The notes: a model not told the origin generated them from the letters alone. Shown: positions 42,871 through 52,483, counted from the stretch's first letter. The stretch: 64,000 nucleotides of DNA from an uncultured Bacilli bacterium (GCA_910584655.1 CAJUBJ010000001.1:310001-374000), one strand, 5' to 3'. Program-made: numbers and translations.

Positions 42871-43328
42871 GTTTTCTTGTAATAAATCTCTTATTTCTTC
42901 TAATAATTTAACTTCATCACTTTTTTTAGGTTTTACAGTTTCTTCATCTTTTTTATTTTCTTTTTTATCAAATATTTTATTTAAAATTTTAATAACTATA
43001 AAAATGCAAAATGCAGTTAAAAGAAAATCTACAGTATTTTGAATGAATATTCCATATTTTAATTCTACTGTTCTTTCAAAAATATTAAATGTATAGGAAA
43101 GGCTTGTAAAATCAAACCCTCCTATTATAACTCCAACAAGTGGCATTAAAATGTTATCTGTTAAACTTGTTACAATTTTAGAGAATGCATTTCCGACTAT
43201 AACACCAACAGCTAAATCCATTACGTTTCCGCGAGCTATAAATTTTTTAAATTCTTGAATAAAACCATTGCCTTTTTTTAGTTGTTTTTCAATATTTTCC
43301 TTTATATCTTTGTTAGTTTTTTTTTCAT
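42853..43328 (-). CDS. mscL: Large-conductance mechanosensitive channel, with frameshift in an A9 tract at the start
   Basis: MscL opens under membrane tension to relieve osmotic downshock. The sequence from ATG 43221 gives 122 residues with MDLAVGVIVGNAFSKIVTSL, the pore helix, second helix and charged C-terminal bundle, but lacks the N-terminal helix. That helix is encoded upstream in the same frame (GFIQEFKKFIARGNV) with no start codon. ATG 43328, with an excellent AGGTGA site, runs into nine A (43317-43325) and is then one frame off: as written it stops after eight codons. One extra A would fuse it to the MscL frame. So the gene is frameshifted, slippage-expressed, or carries a sequencing error. 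Confidence 0.8.
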
Positions 43329-43337
43329 TACTTTCAC

Positions 43338-43958
43338 CTACTTTATATAATCTTCATTGTTTCTTTTTATTTCTGCAAAGTTTTCATCTAAGTTAGAATA
43401 TGCATCATAAAAGGCATAACGTGTTTCAGTCTTTATATCATTGTTGTCAATTATTCCTGAAAATTTGTCTAAAGAATCTTTTAGATCTGATACATATCTT
43501 TCGTTTAGCATGTAATCAACTACTTCTAATAGTAGTTTTTTGTTACTAAAAAGGAATGAATATGCGTTATATAACTCTCCTATTGTAGCATATGCTACTT
43601 GTTCTATCATTTCATATCCTGTTAAATCCAATCTATCAATTCTTTTTTGATTAATTAAAAATTCTTCATCAGTTATATTAAAGTCTTTTCCTCTTAATCC
43701 AAATGATGCCATACAATATTTAATTAATATATGTGCTAAATCATCTTTTTGAAGTATCATTGCTTTTTTACGAGCATTATTTGAACTTGAAATGTATAAA
43801 TATTTATTTTCATCTGGTTTTTTACCTTTAAAAACTGTTTCATCATCAAATAAGACATATTTTATTGCCATAATAGCATTATTATATCCTTGACTCTCTT
43901 TAGTTGCATAGAAAATGTCATCAAGTTCACTTGTTCTACATGTTTGTAAATCTCTCAT
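43338..43958 (-). CDS. Hypothetical protein
   Basis: A 206-residue soluble protein, mixed charged and mostly helical, with no signal, membrane helix or recognised domain (ends with NNDIKTETRYAFYDAYSNL and an acidic stretch). AGGTGAAATT precedes ATG 43958. Its TAG stop lies within the ribosome site of mscL, so the two are probably in one operon. Confidence 0.6.
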   Translation of the reverse strand: MRDLQTCRTSELDDIFYATKESQGYNNAIMAIKYVLFDDETVFKGKKPDENKYLYISSSNNARKKAMILQKDDLAHILIKYCMASFGLRGKDFNITDEEFLINQKRIDRLDLTGYEMIEQVAYATIGELYNAYSFLFSNKKLLLEVVDYMLNERYVSDLKDSLDKFSGIIDNNDIKTETRYAFYDAYSNLDENFAEIKRNNEDYIK

Positions 43959-43978
43959 AATTTCACCTACTATGTTTA

Positions 43979-46168
43979 TTATAACATATCTTTTACTTTA
44001 TTGATAATGCTTTGAGTTTGTGAAATGTTTTCGTTTAGTAATTCAATTCTATAAGTTCCAAAATTTTTAAGTTTACTTTTGTTTTCGAGTAGATTTATTG
44101 GCTTATGTTGGAAAATATGTGTGTAGTCATTTTCGAATAATACAAGGAATTTTTCACCTTTAGTGTTAACTAACTCTGTTTTTTCATTTTGAATATTAAA
44201 TATATTATTTTTTATAATCATACATTCTGGAGTTCCGTATACAATGATTTCACTATCTTTTTTATTTTTTATTTGGCTTAAATCGTATGGTGTTAGCTCA
44301 ACACTTAATGTAATACTGGTTGAACCCAATTTGTTTAATTCATTAATTGTGTAATCATTTGCAACATTTAAATAATAATCTGTTCTAATTGTATTGAATT
44401 TTGAATATTTTAGAACTGAGCCGAATTCAGTACATAGAAGACGTTCATTTGTATATTCTTTGTGTTTTATATTTACTCTTTTTAATCTAAGAAATATGTT
44501 TTTATATTCTTTGTACTTATTATATAGTTCTTCACTTGTTGTATAAATTATGTCTATTTTATTTGCTAAGGCTATTTTTAGTTGGTCTTCTGTACGTGTT
44601 AAAATGCTTATTTTTTTGTTGTTATCTATTTTAACTATTGGTTCTGGAACAATAATGTTCTTCTCACTTGTTTTTTGACCTTTTCTTAATTCTGTTAGTT
44701 TTTCTGTGGAATTTCTTCGAAGTTCGTTTAATTCTTTTATACTTATAAAGATATTTTTATCCATTTGTATGTCAATATTTTTAGCTACAAAGGGAGTTGA
44801 TCCTAATTTATTTAATTGTTCTTTGATACGTGATTCTTCGATACTAGAAGTTTTGGCTTGTTCAACGATTTTTCCTTCAATAATTATATTGTTTACATTG
44901 TCAGTTATTTCTAATTTTAATTTATTACCGATTTTAGCTGTTATAGAAATAGTGATTGGAATTTTCTTTTCTTGAATATTATTTAATTCTTTATTTAATT
45001 CAACATCAATTGTTTTTAGGACTTTACTTCCAAGTAAATCTTTTATCATTATTCTTTCTTTATTGTCTAATTGACAAATATTTTCTTTTTTTACTTCTGA
45101 AACAAGTGAACCTTTTTCATTGTATAAGAAGTTAATAAACATTCCACTGCTTGTTTTATCAAAGCGAATAGCATCTTCTTGGTGAATATTTTCGGTTAAT
45201 TTAATTGTTATTCTTTTATTGTTTACTCCAATTACTGTACCAATTGGAATACCTTGATGGTTTGATGTTCTTTTATTTATAATATTTTCTTCATTAAATA
45301 AGTATCCACTAGTGAATTCACGATTATATGTTTTTAATAGTTTTGTTTTATCTTCTTCTGTATAAGTGATTGGTTCGTTATTATAATAGCAATCTATTAA
45401 TTTTCTAAATGTTTTTGTAACGATAGCAACATATTCTTTACTTTTCATACGACCTTCTATTTTTAAAGAGTCTATGTTGGCATCTAATATTTCTTTTAAA
45501 TTATTTAATGTGTTTAAACTTTTTGTACTTAGTAAATAGCCTGAATCTTTTATTTCTCCGTTTTTTAATAGCGAATATGGTAATCTACATGCTCCTGCAC
45601 ACATTCCTTTATTTGCACTTCTACCACCATTTAAAGCACTAAATAGACAATTGCCTGAATAGCATATGCATAATGCACCATATACAAAAACTTCTTTTTC
45701 GATATCAACATTTATACTTGTTATTTCTTCTAATGAAGATTCTCTGTCAAAAACAACTCTTGTACAGCCGATTTTTTTGTAAAAATTTATTCCCGATTCG
45801 TTATGATTATGTGCTTGTGTTGATACATGTATTTCTAAGTCTGGTATTATTTTTCTTGTTAAGGCTATTAAACCTGTGTCTTGCATAATAACAGCATCGA
45901 CTCCGTTTGTATGAAGAAAATTAAGGTATTCTATTACTTCACTTATCTCATTATTATATATCATAGTATTAACAGTAACATATATTTTTACACCATATAA
46001 ATGGCATAGCTTTATAGCTTCACACATTTCTTCTTGATCAAAGTTATTAGAGTATGCACGTGCACCAAATTTTTTACCACCTAGGTATACTGCATCTGCT
46101 CCATTATGTATTGCAGCATATAAACATTCTTTGTTTCCTACTGGTATTAATAATTCCACTTTTTTCAT
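43979..46168 (-). CDS. Peptidase U32 family protein (RlhA/YrrO-like)
   Basis: A 729-residue U32 protein. The N-terminal TIM-barrel-like domain has LLIPVGNKECLYAAIHNGADAVYLGG, HVSTQAHNHN and the iron-sulfur Cys set CYSGNC...GMCAGACR (about residues 165-190), followed by SLKIEGRMKSKEYV. The C-terminal half corresponds to the DUF3656-like part of long members. Characterised relatives hydroxylate 23S rRNA cytidine (RlhA) or ubiquinone, so an RNA-modifying role is more likely than proteolysis. GGTGAT selects ATG 46168. Confidence 0.88.
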   Translation of the reverse strand: MKKVELLIPVGNKECLYAAIHNGADAVYLGGKKFGARAYSNNFDQEEMCEAIKLCHLYGVKIYVTVNTMIYNNEISEVIEYLNFLHTNGVDAVIMQDTGLIALTRKIIPDLEIHVSTQAHNHNESGINFYKKIGCTRVVFDRESSLEEITSINVDIEKEVFVYGALCICYSGNCLFSALNGGRSANKGMCAGACRLPYSLLKNGEIKDSGYLLSTKSLNTLNNLKEILDANIDSLKIEGRMKSKEYVAIVTKTFRKLIDCYYNNEPITYTEEDKTKLLKTYNREFTSGYLFNEENIINKRTSNHQGIPIGTVIGVNNKRITIKLTENIHQEDAIRFDKTSSGMFINFLYNEKGSLVSEVKKENICQLDNKERIMIKDLLGSKVLKTIDVELNKELNNIQEKKIPITISITAKIGNKLKLEITDNVNNIIIEGKIVEQAKTSSIEESRIKEQLNKLGSTPFVAKNIDIQMDKNIFISIKELNELRRNSTEKLTELRKGQKTSEKNIIVPEPIVKIDNNKKISILTRTEDQLKIALANKIDIIYTTSEELYNKYKEYKNIFLRLKRVNIKHKEYTNERLLCTEFGSVLKYSKFNTIRTDYYLNVANDYTINELNKLGSTSITLSVELTPYDLSQIKNKKDSEIIVYGTPECMIIKNNIFNIQNEKTELVNTKGEKFLVLFENDYTHIFQHKPINLLENKSKLKNFGTYRIELLNENISQTQSIINKVKDML

Positions 46169-46192
46169 TTGTAAATCACCAAAAATATTATA

Positions 46193-46217
46193 CAAAAAAA
46201 GTAGCTTATTGGCTACT
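46193..46217 (-). terminator. Intrinsic terminator upstream of the U32 gene
   Basis: AGTAGC (46200-46205) and GCTACT (46212-46217), with A6 on the plus side read as a T-tract by minus-strand transcription. It overlaps the stop at 46206, so the U32 gene likely needs its own promoter. Confidence 0.65.
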
Positions 46218-46538
46218 TTCTTCTTCTAATTTTTTTATTTGTTCAGCTAGTTCTTGTTTATATCCAGGAACGTTATCTATAGCTGTTGATACTATTTCTA
46301 AATATGCTAGTTTTTTATATGTATCTGAATTTTCACTAACCTTTTTTACAACATCTTGATTATCTTTTTTATATGTAGATAGAAAAATTATATCTTCTGG
46401 ATCTAAATCATAATCAGGAGTAACTCCAATTGCATAGAAATATTTTTTATCATTTTCTTCTTCAAGTTTCCCTAAATCGTGTATTAAAAGATATCTTCCA
46501 CCGTTAGATAATGTTATAACCCTTTTTTCTTCCATCAT
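46206..46538 (-). CDS. Small protein, possibly DUF1292/YrzB-like
   Basis: A 110-residue protein with a beta-rich first half (RVITLSNGGRYLLIHDLGKL; KKYFYAIGVTPD) and a helical charged tail. The form and its closeness to a U32 gene recall YrzB (DUF1292), which sits near the U32 genes in B. subtilis, but the sequence match is weak. GGAGG precedes ATG 46538, which overlaps the previous gene by 4 nt. Confidence 0.45.
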   Translation of the reverse strand: MMEEKRVITLSNGGRYLLIHDLGKLEEENDKKYFYAIGVTPDYDLDPEDIIFLSTYKKDNQDVVKKVSENSDTYKKLAYLEIVSTAIDNVPGYKQELAEQIKKLEEESSQ

Positions 46539-47992
46539 ATTGCTTTTCCTCCGTTTTTTATATCTTTAATTCCTTTTAACATTTCTTCCATTAGTTCTTC
46601 CATTATTAATAGTTGTTCTTTTTGTTGTTGTTTTAAATTGTTTAATTGAATCATAGTTGTTTGGTATTCAGGTGTACCAGGAACTAAATTTTGTAAGCTT
46701 AAATTTACAACTGCAATTCTTTTTTCAATTTCACGATACTGCTCAATATTTATACCAGCTTCTTCAAAGTAGTAATCAAATTCAGGAGGAATTACTGATT
46801 TTTGACTTTGAACAGGTGCAGGAGTTGATTCTGGAGTTGAGATTGGATTTTGTGGAGATTGTCTGCCAGGTTGTTGTGACTCTTGAGTGCTTGGTTGTGG
46901 TGTAGGTACAGGTGGCGTTTGTTGTCTTGTTGGTTGTTCTATTTCAGGTTCATCGTCATCTTTTTCTATTTTTGGTCCATATAGAAAACTATTTATTTTT
47001 TCTCTTAAGAAATTTATTGGTTTTCTTATTCCTTTAGCTATTGCTACTCCACCTAGAATTGCTCCACCTGTGACTAAAGCTGCTATTGGTGAAGAATATA
47101 CTAGGAATCCTGCGCCACTTACTAATAGTGCACCTACTGCTCCTGTTTTTATTTTTTGCCAATTTGAACCACTTTTAAAGAAGTTAGCGAATGAAGTTAA
47201 CCCAGCTCCTATCTTTTGTCCAAGTGGTGTTTTTTCGAGATCATCAGACTCTCTTACTGTTAATTCGTCATCGTCATTAATGCGATTATTTCTTCTTTGA
47301 GGTTGATTATTTGCTTGACTTTGTCCTCTATTTTGACCTGGCCATAATATTCTTAAATGTTCTTCACGAATGTAATCTAAATAGTATTCAGAATGAAAGT
47401 TTTCGTTTATTGAATTATTTATTTTGAAATCTATTTGTTCATGAGGATATGGTTCACGACCTATTCCGTTAGGATTTTGAGTTGGTTTAATATTATGATT
47501 ATTATAGAAGTCAGAAAGATATTGTTCATATTGTTCTGGTGTTTCGCTCATTAACTTAGGTCTAGGAATATCATCTAATTCGCCATTTATATTTATTTGT
47601 TTATATTTTGACTTGAATTGATATATTTGAGCTGGTAATTCGATACCTAATAGTGCCTCAAATTTTTCAGCTTCTTCAGCAATTTTGCCAATATCTTCTT
47701 TTCTTATGTATAATTTGACTTTAGTCTGTGCATTATTCTCTTTAATGGTTACCCCAGGAATTTCGTAAGTTTCTTCTAATGCAAAAGTGTTAAATTCTAG
47801 GTAGCTTTTTAAATTGTTTATTGCATTATATTTATCTTGATCATCTTCTTTTATGAAAGCTGTATTGTTTCCACTTACATCAATGACATTTCCTGAAAGT
47901 TGCGATTCGATTTGACCACTTTCTAAAATTTTATCTCTTTGTTTATCTATATTTTCTAAGAATTTTTGATTTAGTTTTCTTCCTGTACTCAT
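46535..47992 (-). CDS. Hypothetical protein with Gly-rich hydrophobic pair and Pro/Gln linker
   Basis: A 485-residue protein of unknown family. The first 240 residues are hydrophilic, residues about 280-320 contain a Gly/Ala-rich hydrophobic hairpin (TGAVGALLVSGAGFLVYSS), followed by a Pro/Gln/Ser/Thr-rich linker (about 350-400) and a C-terminal coiled coil (LNNLKQQQKEQLLIMEELME). The plan suggests a membrane-associated scaffold. GGGAAGTGA precedes ATG 47992; it is coupled to the 110-codon gene. Confidence 0.6.
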   Translation of the reverse strand: MSTGRKLNQKFLENIDKQRDKILESGQIESQLSGNVIDVSGNNTAFIKEDDQDKYNAINNLKSYLEFNTFALEETYEIPGVTIKENNAQTKVKLYIRKEDIGKIAEEAEKFEALLGIELPAQIYQFKSKYKQININGELDDIPRPKLMSETPEQYEQYLSDFYNNHNIKPTQNPNGIGREPYPHEQIDFKINNSINENFHSEYYLDYIREEHLRILWPGQNRGQSQANNQPQRRNNRINDDDELTVRESDDLEKTPLGQKIGAGLTSFANFFKSGSNWQKIKTGAVGALLVSGAGFLVYSSPIAALVTGGAILGGVAIAKGIRKPINFLREKINSFLYGPKIEKDDDEPEIEQPTRQQTPPVPTPQPSTQESQQPGRQSPQNPISTPESTPAPVQSQKSVIPPEFDYYFEEAGINIEQYREIEKRIAVVNLSLQNLVPGTPEYQTTMIQLNNLKQQQKEQLLIMEELMEEMLKGIKDIKNGGKAI

Positions 47993-48018
47993 ATTTTCAC
48001 TTCCCTTTTTCTAAATTA

Positions 48019-49356
48019 TTATAACATATTATTTTGTTTTTGATAAGCTTTTAGCCAATCATAGTCTTTGTTTGGCAATATTTTAGCAAATACTTGATTA
48101 GCTTCTTTTTTAAATGTAAGAGTTTTATCTTTTAATTTGATTAGACACTCTTTTCCTGTAGTTTTATAGTAGTTTACGTCACTTGTCTTTATAGCCATAT
48201 AGACAACATTAAAATAGATAACATTTAGAAAAACATGAAAATATCCGTTAGCTACCCAAGTTAAATAACAAGCACCTTCATTTGTGTAAACTTTATCAAA
48301 ACTATTACTTATTCCTAATGAATATTTTAATTCTTCAAATTTTTCAATACATTCAGGATTATTATTTATTTCTTTTATGTCGTCTTTTTCTTTTTTGTTT
48401 TTGTTTGCTGTTAATGAAAATATATTTTTTATACTTTTATTAATAAAGAAAATAAATATAATATTGGTTACGTTAATTATTTTTATGTAATCTTTTAAAA
48501 ATGTTGAAAATCCTATAAGTGTACAAAGGCCTAGCAAACATATGATAAGATGATTAATATTTTGTGATATAAATTTAGAATTTCTTTGATTTTTTTTCTC
48601 TAATTTATGTTTTACTGTATGCATGTATATTTCAAAGTCATTTATGTAATTTTCTGGTGTGAAATTTTTTATGTTTTCTAGTCTTTTCTCTTTTATTATT
48701 TCATTTAATATTGGAAGTGAATCCAATTTTAAATATAATTCATCTGTATCACTCTTTAAAATTATACAATTTTTCATATTATCTATTCTGAAGTATCTTA
48801 TTGATGATATTTTTATAGATTTTATTTCTGGTTTAGATTTTTTTTGACAATTAAGTAAATTTATGGTGTCTTGATTTTGATTTGTCCAAATGTAATAGCC
48901 TTCACCATCTACACTAAATATTTTCTTTGTTGTTTCGTTTATATTATATTCTTGAATTAAATCATTTAATAAAATACTATAATAACCATTATCGCCAGTT
49001 ATATATTTTTTTAGTTTTTGTTCGTAGTCTTCGATGTTAAAATATCCAAGTTTTCTTATTTCGCTTTTATAATTTTTAGTTTCTTCTAATTTAAGTAATG
49101 AGGATAAAATGGCGATTAATATGTTACTGATTATAATTGCAATAATTGCAATTATGTAGCTTTTTATAGAAAAATAATTTTTTAAGATTATAATTATAGC
49201 GATTAAGAACGGTATCATTAACAATGATAAACTTGGTGATATTAAGTCTTTTTTCTGGGATGTAACAAGATTTTTGTAATATTTTGTTCTTAAATCTTTT
49301 ATGTCATTTTCGTATTTTTCAATAAAAAATTTATGTTTTATTTTCCTGTTATTCAT
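48019..49356 (-). CDS. Membrane protein with two similar halves
   Basis: A 445-residue protein with two transmembrane-helix pairs (about 43-90 and 262-300). Each pair is followed by a cytoplasmic domain with comparable elements: GYYIWTN...IKISSIRYFRI...LYLKLDSLPILNEI in the first half and CYLTWVA...VYMAIKTSDVNYYKTTGKE in the second. This points to an internal duplication of a helix-pair plus PH-like domain. No known family. GAGGAA precedes ATG 49356. Confidence 0.6.
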   Translation of the reverse strand: MNNRKIKHKFFIEKYENDIKDLRTKYYKNLVTSQKKDLISPSLSLLMIPFLIAIIIILKNYFSIKSYIIAIIAIIISNILIAILSSLLKLEETKNYKSEIRKLGYFNIEDYEQKLKKYITGDNGYYSILLNDLIQEYNINETTKKIFSVDGEGYYIWTNQNQDTINLLNCQKKSKPEIKSIKISSIRYFRIDNMKNCIILKSDTDELYLKLDSLPILNEIIKEKRLENIKNFTPENYINDFEIYMHTVKHKLEKKNQRNSKFISQNINHLIICLLGLCTLIGFSTFLKDYIKIINVTNIIFIFFINKSIKNIFSLTANKNKKEKDDIKEINNNPECIEKFEELKYSLGISNSFDKVYTNEGACYLTWVANGYFHVFLNVIYFNVVYMAIKTSDVNYYKTTGKECLIKLKDKTLTFKKEANQVFAKILPNKDYDWLKAYQKQNNML

Positions 49357-49407
49357 ATATATTCCTCTATTCTTTTTTATTATAATATAAAAGAGAATAT
49401 AATAAAA

Positions 49408-49430
49408 GAAAAAAGTAGGAATTACCTACT
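49408..49430 (-). terminator. Intrinsic terminator of the RDD gene
   Basis: AGTAGG (49414-49419) and CCTACT (49425-49430), 5-nt loop, A-tract on the plus side; overlaps the stop at 49426. Confidence 0.65.
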
Positions 49431-50013
49431 CTTTAACGTTTGTTTGTATTACTTTTGTTTTGCATATTATATCATGTAAGCCTCTTTCATCATCTCTAAA
49501 TATCATGAATCCAAAAATTATAAATATTATTAAGTATTCTATATTGCCAATTATAGATGTTAAGTTGTACCATGTTGATGAAGTAAAATACATTGTTACT
49601 ATAATTAGTGCTACTCTTGGTATAACATTTGTTACTATTATTTCTCTTAGTATGAATAATCCAGGATTAATTGGATTTTCGTTTGATGATACGATTTGTA
49701 AATGCATAATTTTTTTACCAATAGTTTGGCCTTTACAAAGAAATCCAATAACACCAAAGTATATTATTAATAATCCTATTGTAATGATACTAACTGATTG
49801 AGAAGAAACTTGGATATTGTATGTTATATCAATTAGATCCTCTTTTGTTAAATCTTCTGAACCACTATTCATTATTTTTTCAGTGTATTTAGTGATTGTT
49901 TTTTGATATTCTTCATAGTCAGTATTTAAAATAGGAAGATTCATAATTAAAGATGCTATAAAAGATATTATAGTTATGTCTATTAAGTATGCTACTAAAC
50001 GTTTAAATTTCAT
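49426..50013 (-). CDS. RDD family membrane protein
   Basis: A 195-residue RDD protein: RLVAYLIDITIISFIASL in helix 1, GQTIGKKIMHLQIV after the middle helices, and RDDERGLHDIICKTKVI at the end. RDD proteins are three- to four-helix membrane proteins, some linked to ion exchange, mostly unassigned. A long polar insertion follows helix 1. AAAGGTGAG precedes ATG 50013. Confidence 0.88.
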   Translation of the reverse strand: MKFKRLVAYLIDITIISFIASLIMNLPILNTDYEEYQKTITKYTEKIMNSGSEDLTKEDLIDITYNIQVSSQSVSIITIGLLIIYFGVIGFLCKGQTIGKKIMHLQIVSSNENPINPGLFILREIIVTNVIPRVALIIVTMYFTSSTWYNLTSIIGNIEYLIIFIIFGFMIFRDDERGLHDIICKTKVIQTNVKE

Positions 50014-50060
50014 TTTTTCTCACCTTTTTTAATTATATCAGAAAAAAATGTCTTTTTTTA

Positions 50061-50162
50061 TTAAATTTTATTAAATTCTACACTTTTAATTTTTAGATAT
50101 ACTAAATAATCAATAATGTTTCCTGTTTTTTCAAATATTTTCCATGCCTCTTTACTACTCAT
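50061..50162 (-). CDS. YqzL-like small protein (33 aa)
   Basis: A 33-residue frame from ATG 50162 to TAA 50061. The product starts MSSKEAWKIFEKTGNIIDYL, close to the B. subtilis YqzL pattern of a Trp-Lys-x-Phe followed by TGNIxxYL. Function unknown; in B. subtilis yqzL lies between era and recO. AGAGGT precedes the start with proper spacing. The family match on such a short protein is suggestive but specific. Confidence 0.65.
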   Translation of the reverse strand: MSSKEAWKIFEKTGNIIDYLVYLKIKSVEFNKI

Positions 50163-50338
50163 GTTTGACCTCTTTTCTAGAATAATTTCTCTACCTTTAT
50201 TCTATTTAATTTTATCATTTATTAAGAGTTCTTACAATTGTCAAAACGTACAAATGTTTTCTAAAAATGTCGAAGCCTTTTTTTATCGTGTCAATATGAT
50301 TTACATAGTAGAAATTTTTTATTAGTATAATTTATTTA

Positions 50339-50373
50339 TAAAAAAATAAATGCTTGAATTAGGCATTTATTTT
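50339..50373 (-). terminator. Intrinsic terminator for the gene ending at 50376
   Basis: AAATAAATGC (50344-50353) and GCATTTATTT (50363-50372), 9-nt loop, A-tract upstream on the plus strand. Confidence 0.6.
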
Positions 50374-50375
50374 AA

Positions 50376-51323
50376 TTATTTTTTTGCATTTGCTTTAAAT
50401 TCATATAAAATTTTGACTTTTTTATTATTTTCTATGTTATTTTGAAGATATTTGTATTGGTTTTCGTTAACTAATATTGCTCTGAATTTTTGATTATAAA
50501 AATCGTAGAATAAGACATTTATATCATCATATTCAATATAATCTACTTTATCTAACTTTGTGTTTAATTTTCTTTCAATATTAATGCAATTATCTTTTAA
50601 TAAGCCAATATTTTTATTGTTTAAACTATATATACTTCTATTTGAAACATTATCAAATGTTACTACATAATAGGTTTTATATTCATAAACTTTAGAATTT
50701 AAGTTTCTTATAAAATCATAAGTGTATTGCATCTTATATATAGCAAAGAACATTCCTATACATAAGAATATTGTGAAAATTTTACCACTTGGATATTTAT
50801 TATAAGAAATAGCTATAATCATTAGAAATAATATTATGCAGCATATGTAAATTATTTTACCAGTTTCTAAAACATTTATTCTAATAAGTCCTATTAAAAG
50901 AATTATAAAGGTTAGAATTAATATAGCGCTAAATATTATATGAATATTTGTTTTTAATTCATATAATAAACGTAAAAAAATGTTTTTCTTAGAATTAGTT
51001 TGAGTTTTTTTGAATTTTGGTAATTCAATTTCGTTTTCTTTATTGTTTTTATTACTAAATTTGTTTTGAAACTCTTTTAATATTTTTTTCCAGTTTGATA
51101 CAATAATCTTTTTTTGTGGATTATGTTTTATCTTTTGGTTTACTTTTTCATTCGAAATAACTTCTTTTTTTGTTTTTTTGGTGGTGTTCTCTAATATTGG
51201 TTCTATATTTTTTTGTTTTTCTTTTGGTAATATTTGAGTATTCTGCGCATTTTGTTGAAGTCTTTTAGCTTTTTTCTTTATATTTTGTTTATATTTCTGA
51301 GTTTTAGACTTTTTTTTCGCCAT
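50376..51323 (-). CDS. Lys-rich membrane protein with external domain, related to the product at 52500-53105
   Basis: A 315-residue protein: a very basic cytoplasmic first third (residues 1-115), three transmembrane helices (about 130-205), then an external domain with YKTYYVVTFDNVSN, SLNNKNIGLLKDN and a final KFRAILVNENQYKYL. The same order (YxxYxVxV, LxxKxIGxLK, a Y/D pattern, then an xxxxxIIDExxY end) occurs in the 52500-53105 product. The domain resembles the membrane-plus-accessory part of LytR-CpsA-Psr proteins, without the LCP catalytic domain. Role unknown. AGGAGTG precedes ATG 51323. Confidence 0.6.
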   Translation of the reverse strand: MAKKKSKTQKYKQNIKKKAKRLQQNAQNTQILPKEKQKNIEPILENTTKKTKKEVISNEKVNQKIKHNPQKKIIVSNWKKILKEFQNKFSNKNNKENEIELPKFKKTQTNSKKNIFLRLLYELKTNIHIIFSAILILTFIILLIGLIRINVLETGKIIYICCIILFLMIIAISYNKYPSGKIFTIFLCIGMFFAIYKMQYTYDFIRNLNSKVYEYKTYYVVTFDNVSNRSIYSLNNKNIGLLKDNCINIERKLNTKLDKVDYIEYDDINVLFYDFYNQKFRAILVNENQYKYLQNNIENNKKVKILYEFKANAKK

Positions 51324-51436
51324 AATTATTCACTCCTAAATCTCAATTAATAATATACCATATTTTTATAAATTTTAAATATGTAAATCATGTTTTTTTG
51401 AAGTTTTTTTGTTATACTTTAGTTAGGTGAAGCTTA

Positions 51437-52483
51437 ATGATTAAAAAAAGTAAGAGAAAAGTCATTTCTATTATTACAGCGACTTCTATTATTGCTGCTA
51501 CATTTTCAACTGGAGCTAAAATTCTTAAAGATGGTTATATTTGTAGTATTTATGACGTAGAGCGAGATGATATGATAGATGATTTTGATATTAATCAATT
51601 AACTGATTTTTATAATGAGGATAGTTTATTTTCGTATACGAAATATCCTTCTTTTTCTAGGGCAATTGTCGAGGAAATGAGTGCTTCTTCTTATGATGAT
51701 ATGGTTCCTCAAGGAATTACTATAATGAATAATTATATTTTAATTAGTTCTTACGATTATAGTAAAAAAAATAATTCTACTATTGACGTTTATAAGAAGG
51801 ATGGAATAAAAATAAATTCTTGTGAATTAGATATTAAATCACATGTAGGAAGCATTGCTTTTGATAGAAATAACAATCTTGTTTGGATTCCTTCTAATGA
51901 TGGCAAAATAAACGCTTATCTAGCCGACGATTTCTTAACTAAAAGTAGTGTTGAAGCAAGTTATTCTAATTTTGATATTGGTGATGGGTTACTTAATTAT
52001 CAAAATCCATTAAAAAATTCTATTGCTTATTTAACTATTAAAGATAATTATTTATTTGTCGGGAGTTTTTCTCTTGTATCACATGGCCTTGTGAAAGTTT
52101 ATTCTATAGAAAACGAGAATAATTTTATTAAATTAAAATATAATAAGAGCTTTAATGTTCCTACACGAGTTCAAGGAATTGAGTTTTATAAATATGATGG
52201 CAAGGACTATGTTATTTTTAGTAGATCTTTTGGTAAAAGAAATTCTTCTTTGTTGCAAATTTTCCCTTATGAAGAAGAAAATGTAAATTATCATGATGGT
52301 TCAGTTAATTCGGTGTTTTACGAGGCTCCATCTATGATGGAACAAATTACTATAGATGATGCTAATTTATATGTGCTTTTTGAATCTGGTGCTAAAGCAT
52401 ATGAAGCTTGCCAAAATAAAATCAACGATATTTGTGTTTTAGAAGCTGATAAGTTGGTAAGTGAATATATAAAAAAATACTAA
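51437..52483 (+). CDS. Secreted or membrane-tethered beta-propeller-like protein
   Basis: A 348-residue protein with an N-terminal signal/anchor (KKSKRKVISIITATSIIAATFSTGA) and a beta-rich body with repeating strands (NYILISSYDYS, NNLVWIPSNDGKINAYL, NYLFVGSFSL, KDYVIFSRSFG, NLYVLFESGAKAY), consistent with a beta-propeller. Function unknown. AGGTGAAG precedes ATG 51437. It stands alone on the plus strand between two related minus-strand membrane-protein genes. Confidence 0.65.
   Translation: MIKKSKRKVISIITATSIIAATFSTGAKILKDGYICSIYDVERDDMIDDFDINQLTDFYNEDSLFSYTKYPSFSRAIVEEMSASSYDDMVPQGITIMNNYILISSYDYSKKNNSTIDVYKKDGIKINSCELDIKSHVGSIAFDRNNNLVWIPSNDGKINAYLADDFLTKSSVEASYSNFDIGDGLLNYQNPLKNSIAYLTIKDNYLFVGSFSLVSHGLVKVYSIENENNFIKLKYNKSFNVPTRVQGIEFYKYDGKDYVIFSRSFGKRNSSLLQIFPYEEENVNYHDGSVNSVFYEAPSMMEQITIDDANLYVLFESGAKAYEACQNKINDICVLEADKLVSEYIKKY

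Noticed and set aside
43300..43328. Eight-codon open frame starting at ATG 43328 as a deliberate leader peptide for mscL
   Set aside because: Possible, but the downstream frame encodes the conserved MscL N-terminal helix without any start codon, so a frameshift or slippage explanation fits better.
46887..47300. Plus-strand open frame of 137 codons opposite the 485-aa gene
   Set aside because: It mirrors the low-complexity Pro/Gln and Gly-rich parts of the real minus-strand gene and has no ribosome site or family match.
50116..50325. Plus-strand open frame of about 69 codons in the gap before 50376
   Set aside because: It lies antisense to the YqzL-like gene, has no ribosome site, and reads as generic hydrophobic AT-rich translation.
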